The notes beneath the pieces are model-generated. The model saw only the letters and a list, made by a program, of their open reading frames with translations, was not told where the DNA came from and did not search any database. Positions 48,537-56,644 of a DNA stretch of 64,000 bases are shown here, in pieces. Both the position numbers and the translations under genes were made by a program. The stretch spans positions 1,718,984 through 1,782,983 of the forward strand of contig NZ_LT594785.1 in assembly GCF_900091705.1 (NCBI RefSeq), read 5' to 3'. Numbering within the stretch: the stretch's first letter is position 1; the number at the start of each line of letters is the position of its first letter. Source of the stretch: Clostridium mediterraneense. GTDB taxonomy: Bacteria > Bacillota > Clostridia > Clostridiales > Clostridiaceae.

Positions 48537-49015
48537 ACGAATAACATCTCCCTATCATTTGTTTTCTTTTCTTTAAATACTCTTCCATGATCTTTATATT
48601 TCTTTAAAACAAAATGAGTTGCTGTTCCTATAACATATTCTTGAACTGATAATTTTTCTGAAACAAACATTGCTACCTCTTTCATTGTTTTACCTTCAAC
48701 TATAACAGTTAAATCAAAACCACCTGAAGACATAAGATAGCAAGCTCTTACTTTATCAAATTGGTAGATTCTTGATGCTACTTTATCAAAACCTACACCT
48801 CTTTGTGGAGTTATCTTTACTTCTATTAATGCAGTAACTGTTTCTTTCCCTGTATTTTCCCAATTTATTAAAGTTGTATAACCTGCAATTATATTTTTTT
48901 CTTCATAATCCATAATTGCATCTCTTACTTCTTCAACAGTTTTCCCTGTCATTACTGCTATTTCCTGATCAGTATATCTACTATTTTTCTCTAAGACTTC
49001 TAAAATTTCATCCAT
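48533..49015 (-). CDS. Lrp/AsnC-family transcriptional regulator
   Basis: A 160-residue regulator with an N-terminal helix-turn-helix (SRYTDQEIAVMTGKTVEEVRD) and a C-terminal ligand-binding RAM-like domain (VTALIEVKITPQRGVGFDKV then YLMSSGGFDLTVIVEGKTM). It probably senses an amino acid and controls the coupled aminotransferase gene. The ATG at 49015 is chosen because GGGGAGGAG lies seven bases before it; a TTG 18 bases upstream overlaps that site. An attenuator and promoter lie upstream. Confidence 0.92.
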   Translation of the reverse strand: MDEILEVLEKNSRYTDQEIAVMTGKTVEEVRDAIMDYEEKNIIAGYTTLINWENTGKETVTALIEVKITPQRGVGFDKVASRIYQFDKVRACYLMSSGGFDLTVIVEGKTMKEVAMFVSEKLSVQEYVIGTATHFVLKKYKDHGRVFKEKKTNDREMLFV

Positions 49016-49040
49016 AATAAAACTCCTCCCCAAATATTAT

Positions 49041-49072
49041 AAAAAAACCTCCATCCCAAAAAGGGACGAAGG
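49041..49072 (-). promoter_or_regulatory. Attenuator hairpin in the lrp-aminotransferase leader
   Basis: Minus strand CCTTCGTCCC and GGGATGGAGG form a ten-pair stem followed by seven T. This intrinsic terminator sits between the promoter and the Lrp-type gene. Upstream in the leader, AAGGTGT can pair with ATACCTT around a small CTTA/TAAG hairpin. A second AAGG copy (GAAGG) could instead pair with the CCTTC of the terminator as an antiterminator. No known riboswitch class was recognised. Confidence 0.65.
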
Positions 49073-49130
49073 ATTATTTCACATGAAGGTATACCTTCTT
49101 ATCAGTTTCTTTAAGACACCTTTTTCTTGT

Positions 49131-49159
49131 ATTATATAAAAAAAAACTTTAAGTATCAA
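49131..49159 (-). promoter_or_regulatory. Promoter of the lrp-aminotransferase operon
   Basis: Minus strand TTGATA (49154-49159), 17-bp spacer, TATAAT (49131-49136): a near-consensus sigma-A promoter. The transcript would start near 49124, giving about 50 leader bases before the attenuator. Confidence 0.7.
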
Positions 49160-49196
49160 TATAATTAATATTTTTTTAAAATTATTGCTAAATAAA

Positions 49197-49730
49197 TTAA
49201 TATTTAAGCAAAACCCTAGATTTAATCTTTAAACCAAGTGATGATACCAGTATTAACTTTATAGAATCAAAAAATATAAAAGGAAAAACTGTAGTTATTA
49301 AGGCTTCTTTAAAACTTACATTCATAACTAAAGCAAACTGACTTGCCCCTAAAAAATAATCTATAAATAATGCTATGAACATAATTGCAATAACATTCTT
49401 TAAATTACTATTTTTTTCAGAAATATATCCTATTATAAATGCCATAATTGGAAAACCTATAATAAATCCACCTACTGGTCCTAAAACAATATTAAAACCT
49501 CCCTTGAAACCTGAAAATACAGGAAGTCCAATAATCCCAATAAAAATATATACTATTTGAGAAATAAAAGCCCTTTTAGCCCCAAGTAAAAATCCAGCTA
49601 AAGCAACGGCTAAAATCTGCATAGTAAAAGGAACTGGACTAAAAGGTAATGGTATACTTATTTGAGCCAAAATAGCTGTTATAGCTGCAAATATAGAACA
49701 ATAAACTAAATCAATAGTTTTAAACTTCAT
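49197..49730 (-). CDS. bioY: Biotin transporter, BioY
   Basis: Substrate-binding S component of an ECF biotin transporter, 177 residues with six membrane segments. The family pattern is clear: AQISIPLPFSPVPFTMQILA, then GFLLGAKRAFISQIVYIFIG and GGFNIVLGPVGGFIIGF. The general ECF ATPases and T component are not nearby, so it uses a shared energising module or acts alone. No BirA operator was found upstream. GGAGG precedes the ATG. Confidence 0.95.
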   Translation of the reverse strand: MKFKTIDLVYCSIFAAITAILAQISIPLPFSPVPFTMQILAVALAGFLLGAKRAFISQIVYIFIGIIGLPVFSGFKGGFNIVLGPVGGFIIGFPIMAFIIGYISEKNSNLKNVIAIMFIALFIDYFLGASQFALVMNVSFKEALITTVFPFIFFDSIKLILVSSLGLKIKSRVLLKY

Positions 49731-49816
49731 AATAAACCTCCAAATATAAATGAGCTTTCATATTTAATATGATACTATAAATATTTTGATTATCAAAGTA
49801 TTTATTTTTAAAAAAT

Positions 49817-49846
49817 AGGCTATATCTACTAATATAGCCTATCTAC
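49817..49846 (-). terminator. Terminator of the YiiX-like gene
   Basis: ATAGGCTATAT and ATATAGCCTAT around a six-base loop, with a T run on the minus strand. Confidence 0.85.
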
Positions 49847-49850
49847 TAAA

Positions 49851-50384
49851 TTAAATATTAGCTAAATAAGTTCTAACATCTCCCTCATATATTTTTACAT
49901 AATCCTCATCATTTACAAAATCCATCGGCTTTGTAAGTACAGGTGGAACTGCTAGATTTAAAATTTCAACTTCATTTAATATATCTGCTATAAGTTGAGA
50001 ACAAAAATATCTATTGTTATGTTCTATTCCAGTATTAAACACCATACCGATTATGCCTAAATAATTATATTTATATTTTTCTTCTTCCTTTTTATATTCT
50101 TCTATAATCATTTTTATTTTTTCATAAGTCTCATCAGTAACTTCTCTTTCAAGAATCATAAGTTCTGTATTAGGAAACCACTCAGTAAATCTTTGCTTTA
50201 CATCTTCTACTTGAAATCTAACAACCCAAAATTTATTTTTGCCTTTTCTCCCCATAGAATACCACCTAGTCTTGTCCTCTTCTAAAGCTAATGATACATG
50301 ACTATATTGTGCTTTAGTAAACCATCTTATGAGCCTTGCATAAATTGTTCCACTAAAGGTTAAACAAACACTAATTTTTTTCAT
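49851..50384 (-). CDS. Permuted papain-like (YiiX/NlpC-P60-type) amidase, probable
   Basis: A 177-residue protein with the layout of circularly permuted NlpC/P60 (YiiX/Lrat-like) enzymes: the catalytic His29 comes first in AQYSHVSLAL, and the Cys128 nucleophile later in RYFCSQLIADIL. This order (His before Cys) marks the permuted group, whose members act on lipids or on amide bonds in wall peptides. No signal peptide is visible, so it is likely cytosolic or membrane-associated. The substrate is unknown. Monocistronic with its own terminator. Confidence 0.75.
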   Translation of the reverse strand: MKKISVCLTFSGTIYARLIRWFTKAQYSHVSLALEEDKTRWYSMGRKGKNKFWVVRFQVEDVKQRFTEWFPNTELMILEREVTDETYEKIKMIIEEYKKEEEKYKYNYLGIIGMVFNTGIEHNNRYFCSQLIADILNEVEILNLAVPPVLTKPMDFVNDEDYVKIYEGDVRTYLANI

Positions 50385-50580
50385 TTTCTTCCCCCATTTT
50401 TATAAGCTTATAATCACTCCCCACTAAGATTATAAGTCTAGGATTTATATAAAATACCCACTTAAAATATGTATATACATTAAACAAATTATTACTTATA
50501 AGTATCTTTTTGTATATAATTATAATATCAAACTCTCTTTTAGTCTATTAAATTTATTATTAATTTTGTATTACAGCAAA

Positions 50581-50612
50581 TAAAAAAGACTATAAGATTT
50601 CTCTTATAGTCT
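50581..50612 (-). terminator. Terminator of the zinc-ribbon gene
   Basis: AGACTATAAGA and TCTTATAGTCT form an 11-bp stem with a four-base loop and T tail on the minus strand. Confidence 0.85.
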
Positions 50613-50630
50613 GAAATTAGCTAATTAATA

Positions 50631-50783
50631 TTATCTATTGTTTTGTTGTTTTCTAGCTCTTCTACAAGCCATACATCTCTTTGGTTCGTTATCGAATCCT
50701 TTTTCTTTGTAGAATTCTTGTTCTCCAACTGTGAATACGAATTCTGCTCCACAATCTTTACATATTAATGTCTTATCTTCCAT
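50631..50783 (-). CDS. Small zinc-ribbon protein
   Basis: A 50-residue protein with two CxxC pairs (CKDC and CMAC) flanking EFVFTVGEQEFYKEKGF, a pattern of the short zinc-ribbon family common in clostridia, ending in a basic tail (RRARKQQNNR). Metal binding is likely; the function is unknown. The ATG at 50783 has a textbook AAGGAGG site. The longer in-frame reading from 50942 has no such site and its extra 53 residues look non-coding. Confidence 0.85.
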   Translation of the reverse strand: MEDKTLICKDCGAEFVFTVGEQEFYKEKGFDNEPKRCMACRRARKQQNNR

Positions 50784-50963
50784 TATAAATTCCTCCTTAA
50801 ACTTAAAGAGATTACGATTAAATAATTCTCTGTTTTGGAGAAATTTATTTATCTCAGTAATTTCCTTATTTATACTACTAATTATATCACCTTGCATTTT
50901 ATAAAACAAGATAGTTTTGATTAAATTTGAAATTTTTATCAAACTTTCTTATTATTTATCCAC

Positions 50964-51065
50964 TTAATTTTCTTTACTTAAAGTGGCTCTAATGGCTAGT
51001 TTATAGCTACTCCCTTCAAGCACATTAATTATTTCTCTACTTATTCTAAGCTTTGATAATACTTC
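50964..51065 (-). pseudogene. Short coding-like remnant
   Basis: A 33-codon minus-strand frame without a good start reads like protein (for example ISREIINVLEGSSYKLAIRA), and an adjacent frame upstream also looks coding (FDKKENEKYYQSL). Together they could be a frameshifted leftover of a lost gene. No family was recognised, and chance is possible. Confidence 0.25.
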
Positions 51066-51158
51066 TCATTTTCTTTCTTATCAAAGAATAAATAGTTACT
51101 TATTCTATTACAATCTTAGAGAGTATTATATATTTTATTAAGTAATAATCAACAAATT

Positions 51159-51197
51159 AAATAAGAAGATATCCCATTTAAATATCTTCTTATTTTA
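51159..51197 (-). terminator. Terminator of the HAD gene
   Basis: AATAAGAAGATAT and ATATCTTCTTATT form a 13-bp stem with a seven-base loop; T-rich sequence on both sides. Confidence 0.75.
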
Positions 51198-51262
51198 TAT
51201 AATATTTTTTATTAAATTTTAAAATCCATAGCTTATATTTAGAAAATATATATAATAGATTT

Positions 51263-52093
51263 TTATTTTGTAAATTTTTCTATTAAATACTTAGCCACTC
51301 CATCTTTATCATTAGATAGTATAATTCCATCTGCAACTTCTTTTAAAGCTGGAACTGCATTCCCCATGGCATAAGCTTCATCAGCTATCTCGAACATTGG
51401 TAAGTCATTAAGATTATCGCCAAAACATATCGCTTTATTTAAATTGTATAATTCTTTTAAATCATTAATAGCTTCTGCTTTTGATGCATTTAAACTATGT
51501 ATTTCGATAAAATAACATTCTTCATTATATATATCTTTATAATAGTTTACATTAATACCTTCTATATTCTTAAGTTCTTCATATATAAGCTTTATTATTT
51601 CTAATTTATCTAAAATCATGAAATTCACGACATCTAAATCATTTAAAGCCTCATCATAAGTCTTTACTTTTTTAAATGTCTTATACTCACTATTACATCT
51701 TTCCTTATAAAATATCTCATCAAGATCTAATACTAATTCTTTATGATAAACATATAAGTGATTTTCATTTACTCCATAAACAAAAGAATCCTTATTAAAA
51801 GTTTCTAATATATTTAATATTTTTCTTACTATATTATTTTCTATACTTCTAATTTTTAAATATTCCTTTTTATTTAGATCATAGAGTAAAACCCCATTCA
51901 TTAATGCAACTGCAAAATTAACTTCAAGACCTTCTAACATTTCTACCACTGTACCTGGGGTTCTTGCTGTTGCAATAGTAAAGTTAAGTCCTTTTTCCCT
52001 TATAAGTTTATTAATTTCTATTTTAGAAAACTCTGATATTTCCTTTTTACTATTTAACAATGTCCCATCTAAATCTGATATATAAAAATCCAT
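51263..52093 (-). CDS. HAD-superfamily hydrolase, Cof type
   Basis: A 276-residue phosphatase of the Cof/HAD-IIB group. Motif I is SDLDGTLL (nucleophile Asp7, Asp9), followed by TIATART (motif II Thr), the conserved Lys in ASKAEAI, and GDNLNDLPMFEIAD as motif IV with metal-binding Asp residues. A C2 cap domain occupies the middle. Members dephosphorylate sugar phosphates or pyridoxal phosphate; this substrate is unknown. It is followed by its own terminator. Confidence 0.93.
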   Translation of the reverse strand: MDFYISDLDGTLLNSKKEISEFSKIEINKLIREKGLNFTIATARTPGTVVEMLEGLEVNFAVALMNGVLLYDLNKKEYLKIRSIENNIVRKILNILETFNKDSFVYGVNENHLYVYHKELVLDLDEIFYKERCNSEYKTFKKVKTYDEALNDLDVVNFMILDKLEIIKLIYEELKNIEGINVNYYKDIYNEECYFIEIHSLNASKAEAINDLKELYNLNKAICFGDNLNDLPMFEIADEAYAMGNAVPALKEVADGIILSNDKDGVAKYLIEKFTK

Positions 52094-52173
52094 AATTAAA
52101 CTCTCCCTCTAAACATGATTATATTTATTATATACAAATTATAACAATATTTCTTGAACATTTAATTAATGTA

Positions 52174-53178
52174 CTATTCTAGATTACAAAAATAGTATAG
52201 AAATCTTGCTAACTGTATTTGAGTCATATTTAAAGTTCTAATTGCGCCTATCATTTGCTCCTGAGTATCATTTTTATTACAATCTTCTACATATGTAGTA
52301 GCATAACTAGCACTTTCTCTTCCTATATATTCACAATAATCATCTAAAGATAAGTCATTATTTTTTGTATATATATACTGAATTTTTTCAAGTTCACTCA
52401 TATTTTCAACATCTAAATTATCATTTCTTACTAAATAATTAAAGTTTTCATTATCTAAAGGCATTGTATCGAGAAGAAAACTCTCATCCATATCTTCTCC
52501 AAAAAATTCTTTTATCTTATTTCCATCCTTTATCCAACATTTTACTCTACATTCAAAAGCGCCATGATTTGAAAATTTTCCTTCTTTAATACCATTAATA
52601 TTAAAGTATTTAACTAAAAATTTTACTAGAGGACCTTTCTTATCTATCTGATTACTTACATGATGGGGTTCATTCATATCAGCTAAAAAGTGACAAGCAT
52701 AACATAAATGAATCATTGCCCTTTTCCTATCCCCTCTTTTTTGAGCCTTAAGAGCCCTATGAACTCTTTTTTTAAATCTAAACATAGCAGTAAATTTCTT
52801 ATTTCCAAAATAATTTGCTTCAGTCTTTGCATTATAAAAGTGATCTCCAAAAATATATAATGTCGAAAGAAAACTCCTATCTGGTTTCTTTGAATAAGAA
52901 GGTTTTAGTCTTTTTATACTTCTACTAATATCATCATGAAATACAACTAAATCTACATACCAATTTATATTTCTTTCAAATTCTAAGTTCTTCAAAAATT
53001 TTTTATTATCATTAAATGCAATATGATATGCTTGATAGAATAATACATCATGTGTATCTGCTCTTTTTAAAGATTCTTCTAATATAGCAGTAAGCCTTTC
53101 ATCTACCCTTTTCTTCGGCTTACTTCTATGCATCATCATATTATTTATGTTCTCTTTTGTTTTCTCAATATCTATCAT
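52174..53178 (-). CDS. Zinc-dependent phospholipase C / S1-P1 nuclease-like protein, cytosolic
   Basis: A 334-residue protein whose middle part follows the zinc phospholipase C pattern, as in clostridial alpha-toxin: Asp112-His113 in GDHFYN, then ARALKAQKRGD-like helix with MIHLCYACHFLADMNEP (His163, Asp167), HH at 172-173 and NHGAFE (His205, Glu209). These are the expected positions of the trinuclear zinc ligands. Unlike the toxins, it has no signal peptide and no C2/PLAT-like C-terminal domain; the N terminus is basic. So it is probably an intracellular or non-secreted relative with unknown substrate. No obvious partner gene. Confidence 0.65.
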   Translation of the reverse strand: MIDIEKTKENINNMMMHRSKPKKRVDERLTAILEESLKRADTHDVLFYQAYHIAFNDNKKFLKNLEFERNINWYVDLVVFHDDISRSIKRLKPSYSKKPDRSFLSTLYIFGDHFYNAKTEANYFGNKKFTAMFRFKKRVHRALKAQKRGDRKRAMIHLCYACHFLADMNEPHHVSNQIDKKGPLVKFLVKYFNINGIKEGKFSNHGAFECRVKCWIKDGNKIKEFFGEDMDESFLLDTMPLDNENFNYLVRNDNLDVENMSELEKIQYIYTKNNDLSLDDYCEYIGRESASYATTYVEDCNKNDTQEQMIGAIRTLNMTQIQLARFLYYFCNLE

Positions 53179-53531
53179 TACTAGATCCTCCCTGAATAGC
53201 TTAATTATATCACTTTATAATTTAAAATAGCTATTCTTATAAAAAACACATTGTTTCTTACAATTATAAAACACTTATATTTTTTATAATTTAATAAAAT
53301 ATTAAAAAACATCTTACTTATTATGTAAAATAAATCTAATTATTATTATAATTAATTATTTTTTTATCTATAAAAAATCAATTTACATACAATATAAAAT
53401 ATCAAAAAAAAATTCCTACATTATATATGAAGAAAAAAATTTTTTCTTCATATATCCATTGTTAAAATTCCCAGTATCATTCATATCATTTTTAGAGAAT
53501 ATATAAATGATATAGAAAGGAGTGATTTTAT
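53179..53531. other. Gene-free gap of 353 bases
   Basis: Very AT-rich upstream region of the phospholipase-like gene (minus) and of the 22-residue peptide gene (plus). It holds the 33-bp palindrome at 53423. No confident promoter or further gene. Confidence 0.6.
53423..53455. repeat. Perfect 33-bp palindrome
   Basis: Sixteen-base arms (left ATATATGAAG plus an A run) pair perfectly around a single central base. It could be an AT-rich hairpin or protein site about 75 bases upstream of the small peptide start. The length is unusual even in AT-rich DNA. Confidence 0.7.
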
Positions 53532-53600
53532 ATGTCAAAGTCAAAAAAAAATAAGGCTCAAAAAAGTAATTCACAAAAAAATAATGGCAGCACAAAATAA
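53532..53600 (+). CDS. Small basic hydrophilic peptide (22 residues)
   Basis: ATG at 53532 follows AAAGGAG at good spacing. The peptide starts MSKSKKNKAQK and consists almost wholly of Lys, Ser, Asn, Gln and Thr/Gly, with no hydrophobic core. It is strongly basic and probably unstructured, perhaps binding nucleic acid or acting in spores as small acid-soluble-type proteins do; this is inference. It has its own terminator at 53725. I do not recognise a family. Confidence 0.55.
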   Translation: MSKSKKNKAQKSNSQKNNGSTK

Positions 53601-53724
53601 TTAATAAATTTACTGATTGGTATTTCACCTTAAACACCAATTAAAAATACATAAAATGTAAAAAAAATATATTCTTTTAATACTTTTTAGACGTATTTAA
53701 AAAAAAAATAAAAAAATTTTTCCA

Positions 53725-53770
53725 ACGAACAAATTTTATATTTTCATAAAATTTGTTCGTGTTTTTTTAT
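53725..53770 (+). terminator. Terminator downstream of the 22-residue peptide gene
   Basis: ACGAACAAATTTTAT and ATAAAATTTGTTCGT form a perfect 15-bp stem with a six-base loop, followed by eight T on the + strand. It supports a real transcript across the small peptide gene. Confidence 0.85.
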
Positions 53771-53843
53771 TTATAAGCTATTCTTTTTACATAAAAATAC
53801 AATTACATTCTTTTCTAGAACCGAATTTTCTGTGTTTTATTTT

Positions 53844-53860
53844 TGTAACCTTTTTGTAAT
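53844..53860 (+). promoter_or_regulatory. Consensus WalR (YycF) box
   Basis: TGTAAC-CTTTT-TGTAAT fits the WalR consensus TGTWAH-N5-TGTWAH at every position. It lies about 70 bases upstream of the predicted start of the CwlO/3D wall-protein gene. In Bacillus subtilis WalR controls cwlO and yocH, so the context fits well. Confidence 0.7.
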
Positions 53861-53888
53861 ATTTTAACCCATTTTGGTATCCCCTCCC

Positions 53889-53916
53889 TATACAAAGTCT
53901 GAAAATATGTTATAAT
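53889..53916 (+). promoter_or_regulatory. Promoter of the CwlO/3D wall-protein gene
   Basis: TATACA (53889-53894), 16-bp spacer, consensus TATAAT (53911-53916). The transcript would start near 53923, with a leader of about 65 bases. Confidence 0.55.
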
Positions 53917-53988
53917 AGTGGAACAACGGGGAGATTATCTAAAAAAATAGGTGTTCTGAATTTACAAAAAGGAAGGGAGTACAGTTTT

Positions 53989-55248
53989 ATGAAACATAAG
54001 ATTCTATCTTTATCTCTAGCAGCAGCACTGCTTGGAGGTGTAAGTGTACAAGCTTATGCAACGCCGACTAGTAGCCTACAGGAGAATAAGACGAAATATA
54101 CGGAATTAAACAGTAAAATATTAGACTTAAATTCTAAGATTTCAGATCTAAATATTCAAATAGAAAACTTAAATAAGAAGACTGAAGAAAATAATCTAAA
54201 AATAAACGAGACTAATCAGGAGATTGCTCAAACACAACAAAAAATAGATGCACTAAAAAAAGAAATTGAAGAAAAACAAAAAGCTCTTGGAGTTAGATTA
54301 AGTGCTATGTATAAGAGTCAACTAGACTTTAATCCAGTTGTTTTCTTATTAAGCTCTGATAGTTTTTCTGAATTCTTATCAAGACTTAATGCATTTAGTA
54401 AAATAATAACTTTAGATGATAATCTAATAAATTCTTTACTTGATAGTAAAAAGGCATTAGATGATAATATAAACAGTCTTAACGCTAAAGAACAAGCTAT
54501 ACAAGAATTACAAAAATCAACTCAAGAAAATATAGCTCAGCTTAACGCAAAAAAACAAGAACAAGAACAATCTATGGCTGAATTTAATGCAGAAAAGACT
54601 AAAGTTTATGGTGTTATAGAGCAAAATGAAAGTGAATTAATTAAACACTCTGTTGATATTATTAATTCATCTAATCCAAGCCTATCTGAACTTGAACAAG
54701 CTAAATCAAACTTAGAAGCGATTATGCCTCAATTAAGTATTGATTCTGTTAAAAATCAAGCTCAACAAGCTATAAATAATGCTAATGGTGCTATTAATTA
54801 TATTAAACAACAAGAAGCTGAAAAAGCAGCTCAAAATAGCCAAGCAGTTCAAAATAGCCAACCTGGAAACTCAGGTGCTACTGGCTCTGGATCTACTAGC
54901 AACTCAGGAAGCGCATCAGGAAATAGTAGTCAAGGGTCACCAACAACAAACTATAAAAAAGTTCTTAATATGCAAGCCACAGCTTATAGCGGTGGAACAA
55001 TAACAGCAATGGGATTACCAGCCGTAAGAAATCCTAATGGTATAAGTACTATAGCCGTTGACCCTAGTGTAATACCTCTAGGTTCTAAAGTATATATACC
55101 AGGATACGGTTATGCTATAGCTTCAGATACAGGTGGAGCTATAAAGGGTAACATAATAGATTTATTTATGAATTCAGAACAAGCATGCCTAAACTGGGGT
55201 AGAAGACCTGTTACAGTTTATATAATAGCATACCCTGGTCAATGGTAG
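53989..55248 (+). CDS. Secreted coiled-coil (CwlO-like) wall protein with C-terminal 3D domain
   Basis: Exported protein of 419 residues. The signal peptide (MKHKILSLSLAAALLGG, cleavage near VQAYA) is followed by a long coiled coil (about 30-240) like the N-terminal domain of CwlO and FtsEX-linked hydrolases. Then comes a Ser/Gly/Asn-rich linker (about 285-325) and a 3D domain (from about 330). The three aspartates are seen in AVDPSVIPLGSKV, IASDTGG and IIDLFM, related to the lytic transglycosylase MltA and YocH/Rpf proteins. It likely cleaves or remodels peptidoglycan. A consensus WalR box upstream suggests control by the essential WalRK system. Confidence 0.93.
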   Translation: MKHKILSLSLAAALLGGVSVQAYATPTSSLQENKTKYTELNSKILDLNSKISDLNIQIENLNKKTEENNLKINETNQEIAQTQQKIDALKKEIEEKQKALGVRLSAMYKSQLDFNPVVFLLSSDSFSEFLSRLNAFSKIITLDDNLINSLLDSKKALDDNINSLNAKEQAIQELQKSTQENIAQLNAKKQEQEQSMAEFNAEKTKVYGVIEQNESELIKHSVDIINSSNPSLSELEQAKSNLEAIMPQLSIDSVKNQAQQAINNANGAINYIKQQEAEKAAQNSQAVQNSQPGNSGATGSGSTSNSGSASGNSSQGSPTTNYKKVLNMQATAYSGGTITAMGLPAVRNPNGISTIAVDPSVIPLGSKVYIPGYGYAIASDTGGAIKGNIIDLFMNSEQACLNWGRRPVTVYIIAYPGQW

Positions 55249-55260
55249 TAAACACCTATA

Positions 55261-55301
55261 AAAAAAATAGAGAGCCTTTTACAGGCCCTCTATTTTTTTT
55301 A
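55261..55301. terminator. Bidirectional terminator
   Basis: AAAAATAGAG-GCCT and AGG-CCTCTATTTTT arms, with long A and T tails, between the 3D gene and a convergent unknown gene. Confidence 0.85.
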
Positions 55302-56456
55302 TTCAATTATCTCACTATAATAAGCTACTTCTAATAATATCTTAAGTAAAGCATCTTTATTTATCTTTACTACTTCCGAATTCACAAATGAGCTATTAGT
55401 TATTTCTTTTTCATTGGTAGCCTTAATAGTTATCCCCTTATCATTAATATTTATTATCTTTAAATATAAAGCTCCTCTTTCTATATCTGAATACTTAGCT
55501 AAAATATCTCTAGATTTATTAGTTAGTTTAAAAATTATAGCTGAATTATCATAATTAATAAAATCACTATAATTTTCACACATATATGCTAATTTTCTAA
55601 AAAACTCTTCAACTACATTAGTATCTTCATTCCAAGTAGTTATTGCTGATATTTCACTTATTTTTATATCTGAATAATAAAAATCCTTTATCATTAAGTT
55701 AAATCCCTTATTAGTTTTAACCTCATTGGTTTTCTTAAAATCATCATTATAATAAATAGTTTTACTATTACTTATAATATGGACTATTGATTCCTTACTT
55801 ATTAGATTAGCCAAACATATCTTTTTATTATTTTCATCTAAAAAGAATATATCATATAATCCTTCTGACACATTACTTATCTTTATCTTTGTATATAAAT
55901 CTTCATCATATTCTATATAATCTATTAATTTACCACCTATTCTTAGCTTTTTAATACTCCTTAACATATTTAAAACATAATTTATCTTATAATCCGATAT
56001 ATTCTTATTACCAAATATAACATTAAACTTTAATTTAGTTTTTGACTCATCTTTTTCAATTAGAGGAACTTCATATAAATTTATAGATAAAATCTTCTCC
56101 CCTACTTTAGTATCTATATTAGCAATAAGTGTAGATTCTAATAAATTAATATCTAAATTTAAAAGATTACTAAATTCATTATTTAAAAACTCTATTATCT
56201 TTTTATTATCTAGATAAGGACTAATACTAGCAAGTTCATTAAAGCTATACTCGCCTCTCTCATCTCTACACTCATAATCATTATTTATACTCTTATTGAA
56301 TTTATTATAATTTTTACTCTTATATTCATATACTTTATTCCCGTAAATATCTAAAAGCATAAACTTATCATCATTTATAAAACCTATTTCCCTCTTATAA
56401 TCTCCATTTTCATAAATAATTTTATAGCCATTGTTATTTTGATTTAAAATTATCAT
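55299..56456 (-). CDS. Hypothetical protein, 385 residues
   Basis: I do not recognise this protein. It is soluble, rich in Asn, Ile and Lys, with many predicted short beta strands: MIILNQNNNGYKIIYENG and DKFMLLDIYGNKVYEYK at the N terminus, YDIFFLDENNKKICLANLI in the middle. No cysteine cluster, transmembrane segment or signal peptide. GTGAGG precedes the ATG. The first 50 residues resemble an LURP/Tubby-like start (YENGDYKREIGFINDDKFMLLD, shortened here), a weak impression only. Confidence 0.6.
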   Translation of the reverse strand: MIILNQNNNGYKIIYENGDYKREIGFINDDKFMLLDIYGNKVYEYKSKNYNKFNKSINNDYECRDERGEYSFNELASISPYLDNKKIIEFLNNEFSNLLNLDINLLESTLIANIDTKVGEKILSINLYEVPLIEKDESKTKLKFNVIFGNKNISDYKINYVLNMLRSIKKLRIGGKLIDYIEYDEDLYTKIKISNVSEGLYDIFFLDENNKKICLANLISKESIVHIISNSKTIYYNDDFKKTNEVKTNKGFNLMIKDFYYSDIKISEISAITTWNEDTNVVEEFFRKLAYMCENYSDFINYDNSAIIFKLTNKSRDILAKYSDIERGALYLKIININDKGITIKATNEKEITNSSFVNSEVVKINKDALLKILLEVAYYSEIIE

Positions 56457-56603
56457 ATTAGTTACCTCACTTTTAATTTTTTCTCCCCTGTATCTAATAT
56501 CATATGCTAGTGAAAATATAATAATTTATCTCAAAATAAATGTAATCCTACACACTTAAAAAAACTTCTCTACAAAATTCTGCTTTATTTTTATTTTATA
56601 ATA

Positions 56604-56640
56604 TAAAAAAGTAGCTATTCCAAAAGAAATAACTACTCTT
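56604..56640 (-). terminator. Terminator of the 113-residue gene
   Basis: AGTAG-TATT and AATA-CTACT arms around an eight-base loop, T tail on the minus strand. Confidence 0.75.
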
Positions 56641-56644
56641 TAAA

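Larger units (their letters stand above)
50784..51262. other. Gene-poor gap of 479 bases
   Basis: Holds the probable promoter of the zinc-ribbon gene, a short coding-like remnant (50964-51065, minus) and the terminator of the HAD gene (51159). Nothing else recognised. Confidence 0.6.

Noticed and set aside
49731..49850. BirA operator before bioY
   Set aside because: No TTGTTAACC / GGTTTACAA-type arms are present.
50400..50413. TTATAAGCTTATAA palindrome upstream of the YiiX-like gene
   Set aside because: Fourteen bases of A/T-rich palindrome are expected by chance in such DNA; no further support.
53416..53640. Minus-strand open frame of 74 codons over the small peptide gene
   Set aside because: No ribosome binding site, Phe/Tyr-rich noise, and it lies antisense to a better supported small gene with its own terminator.
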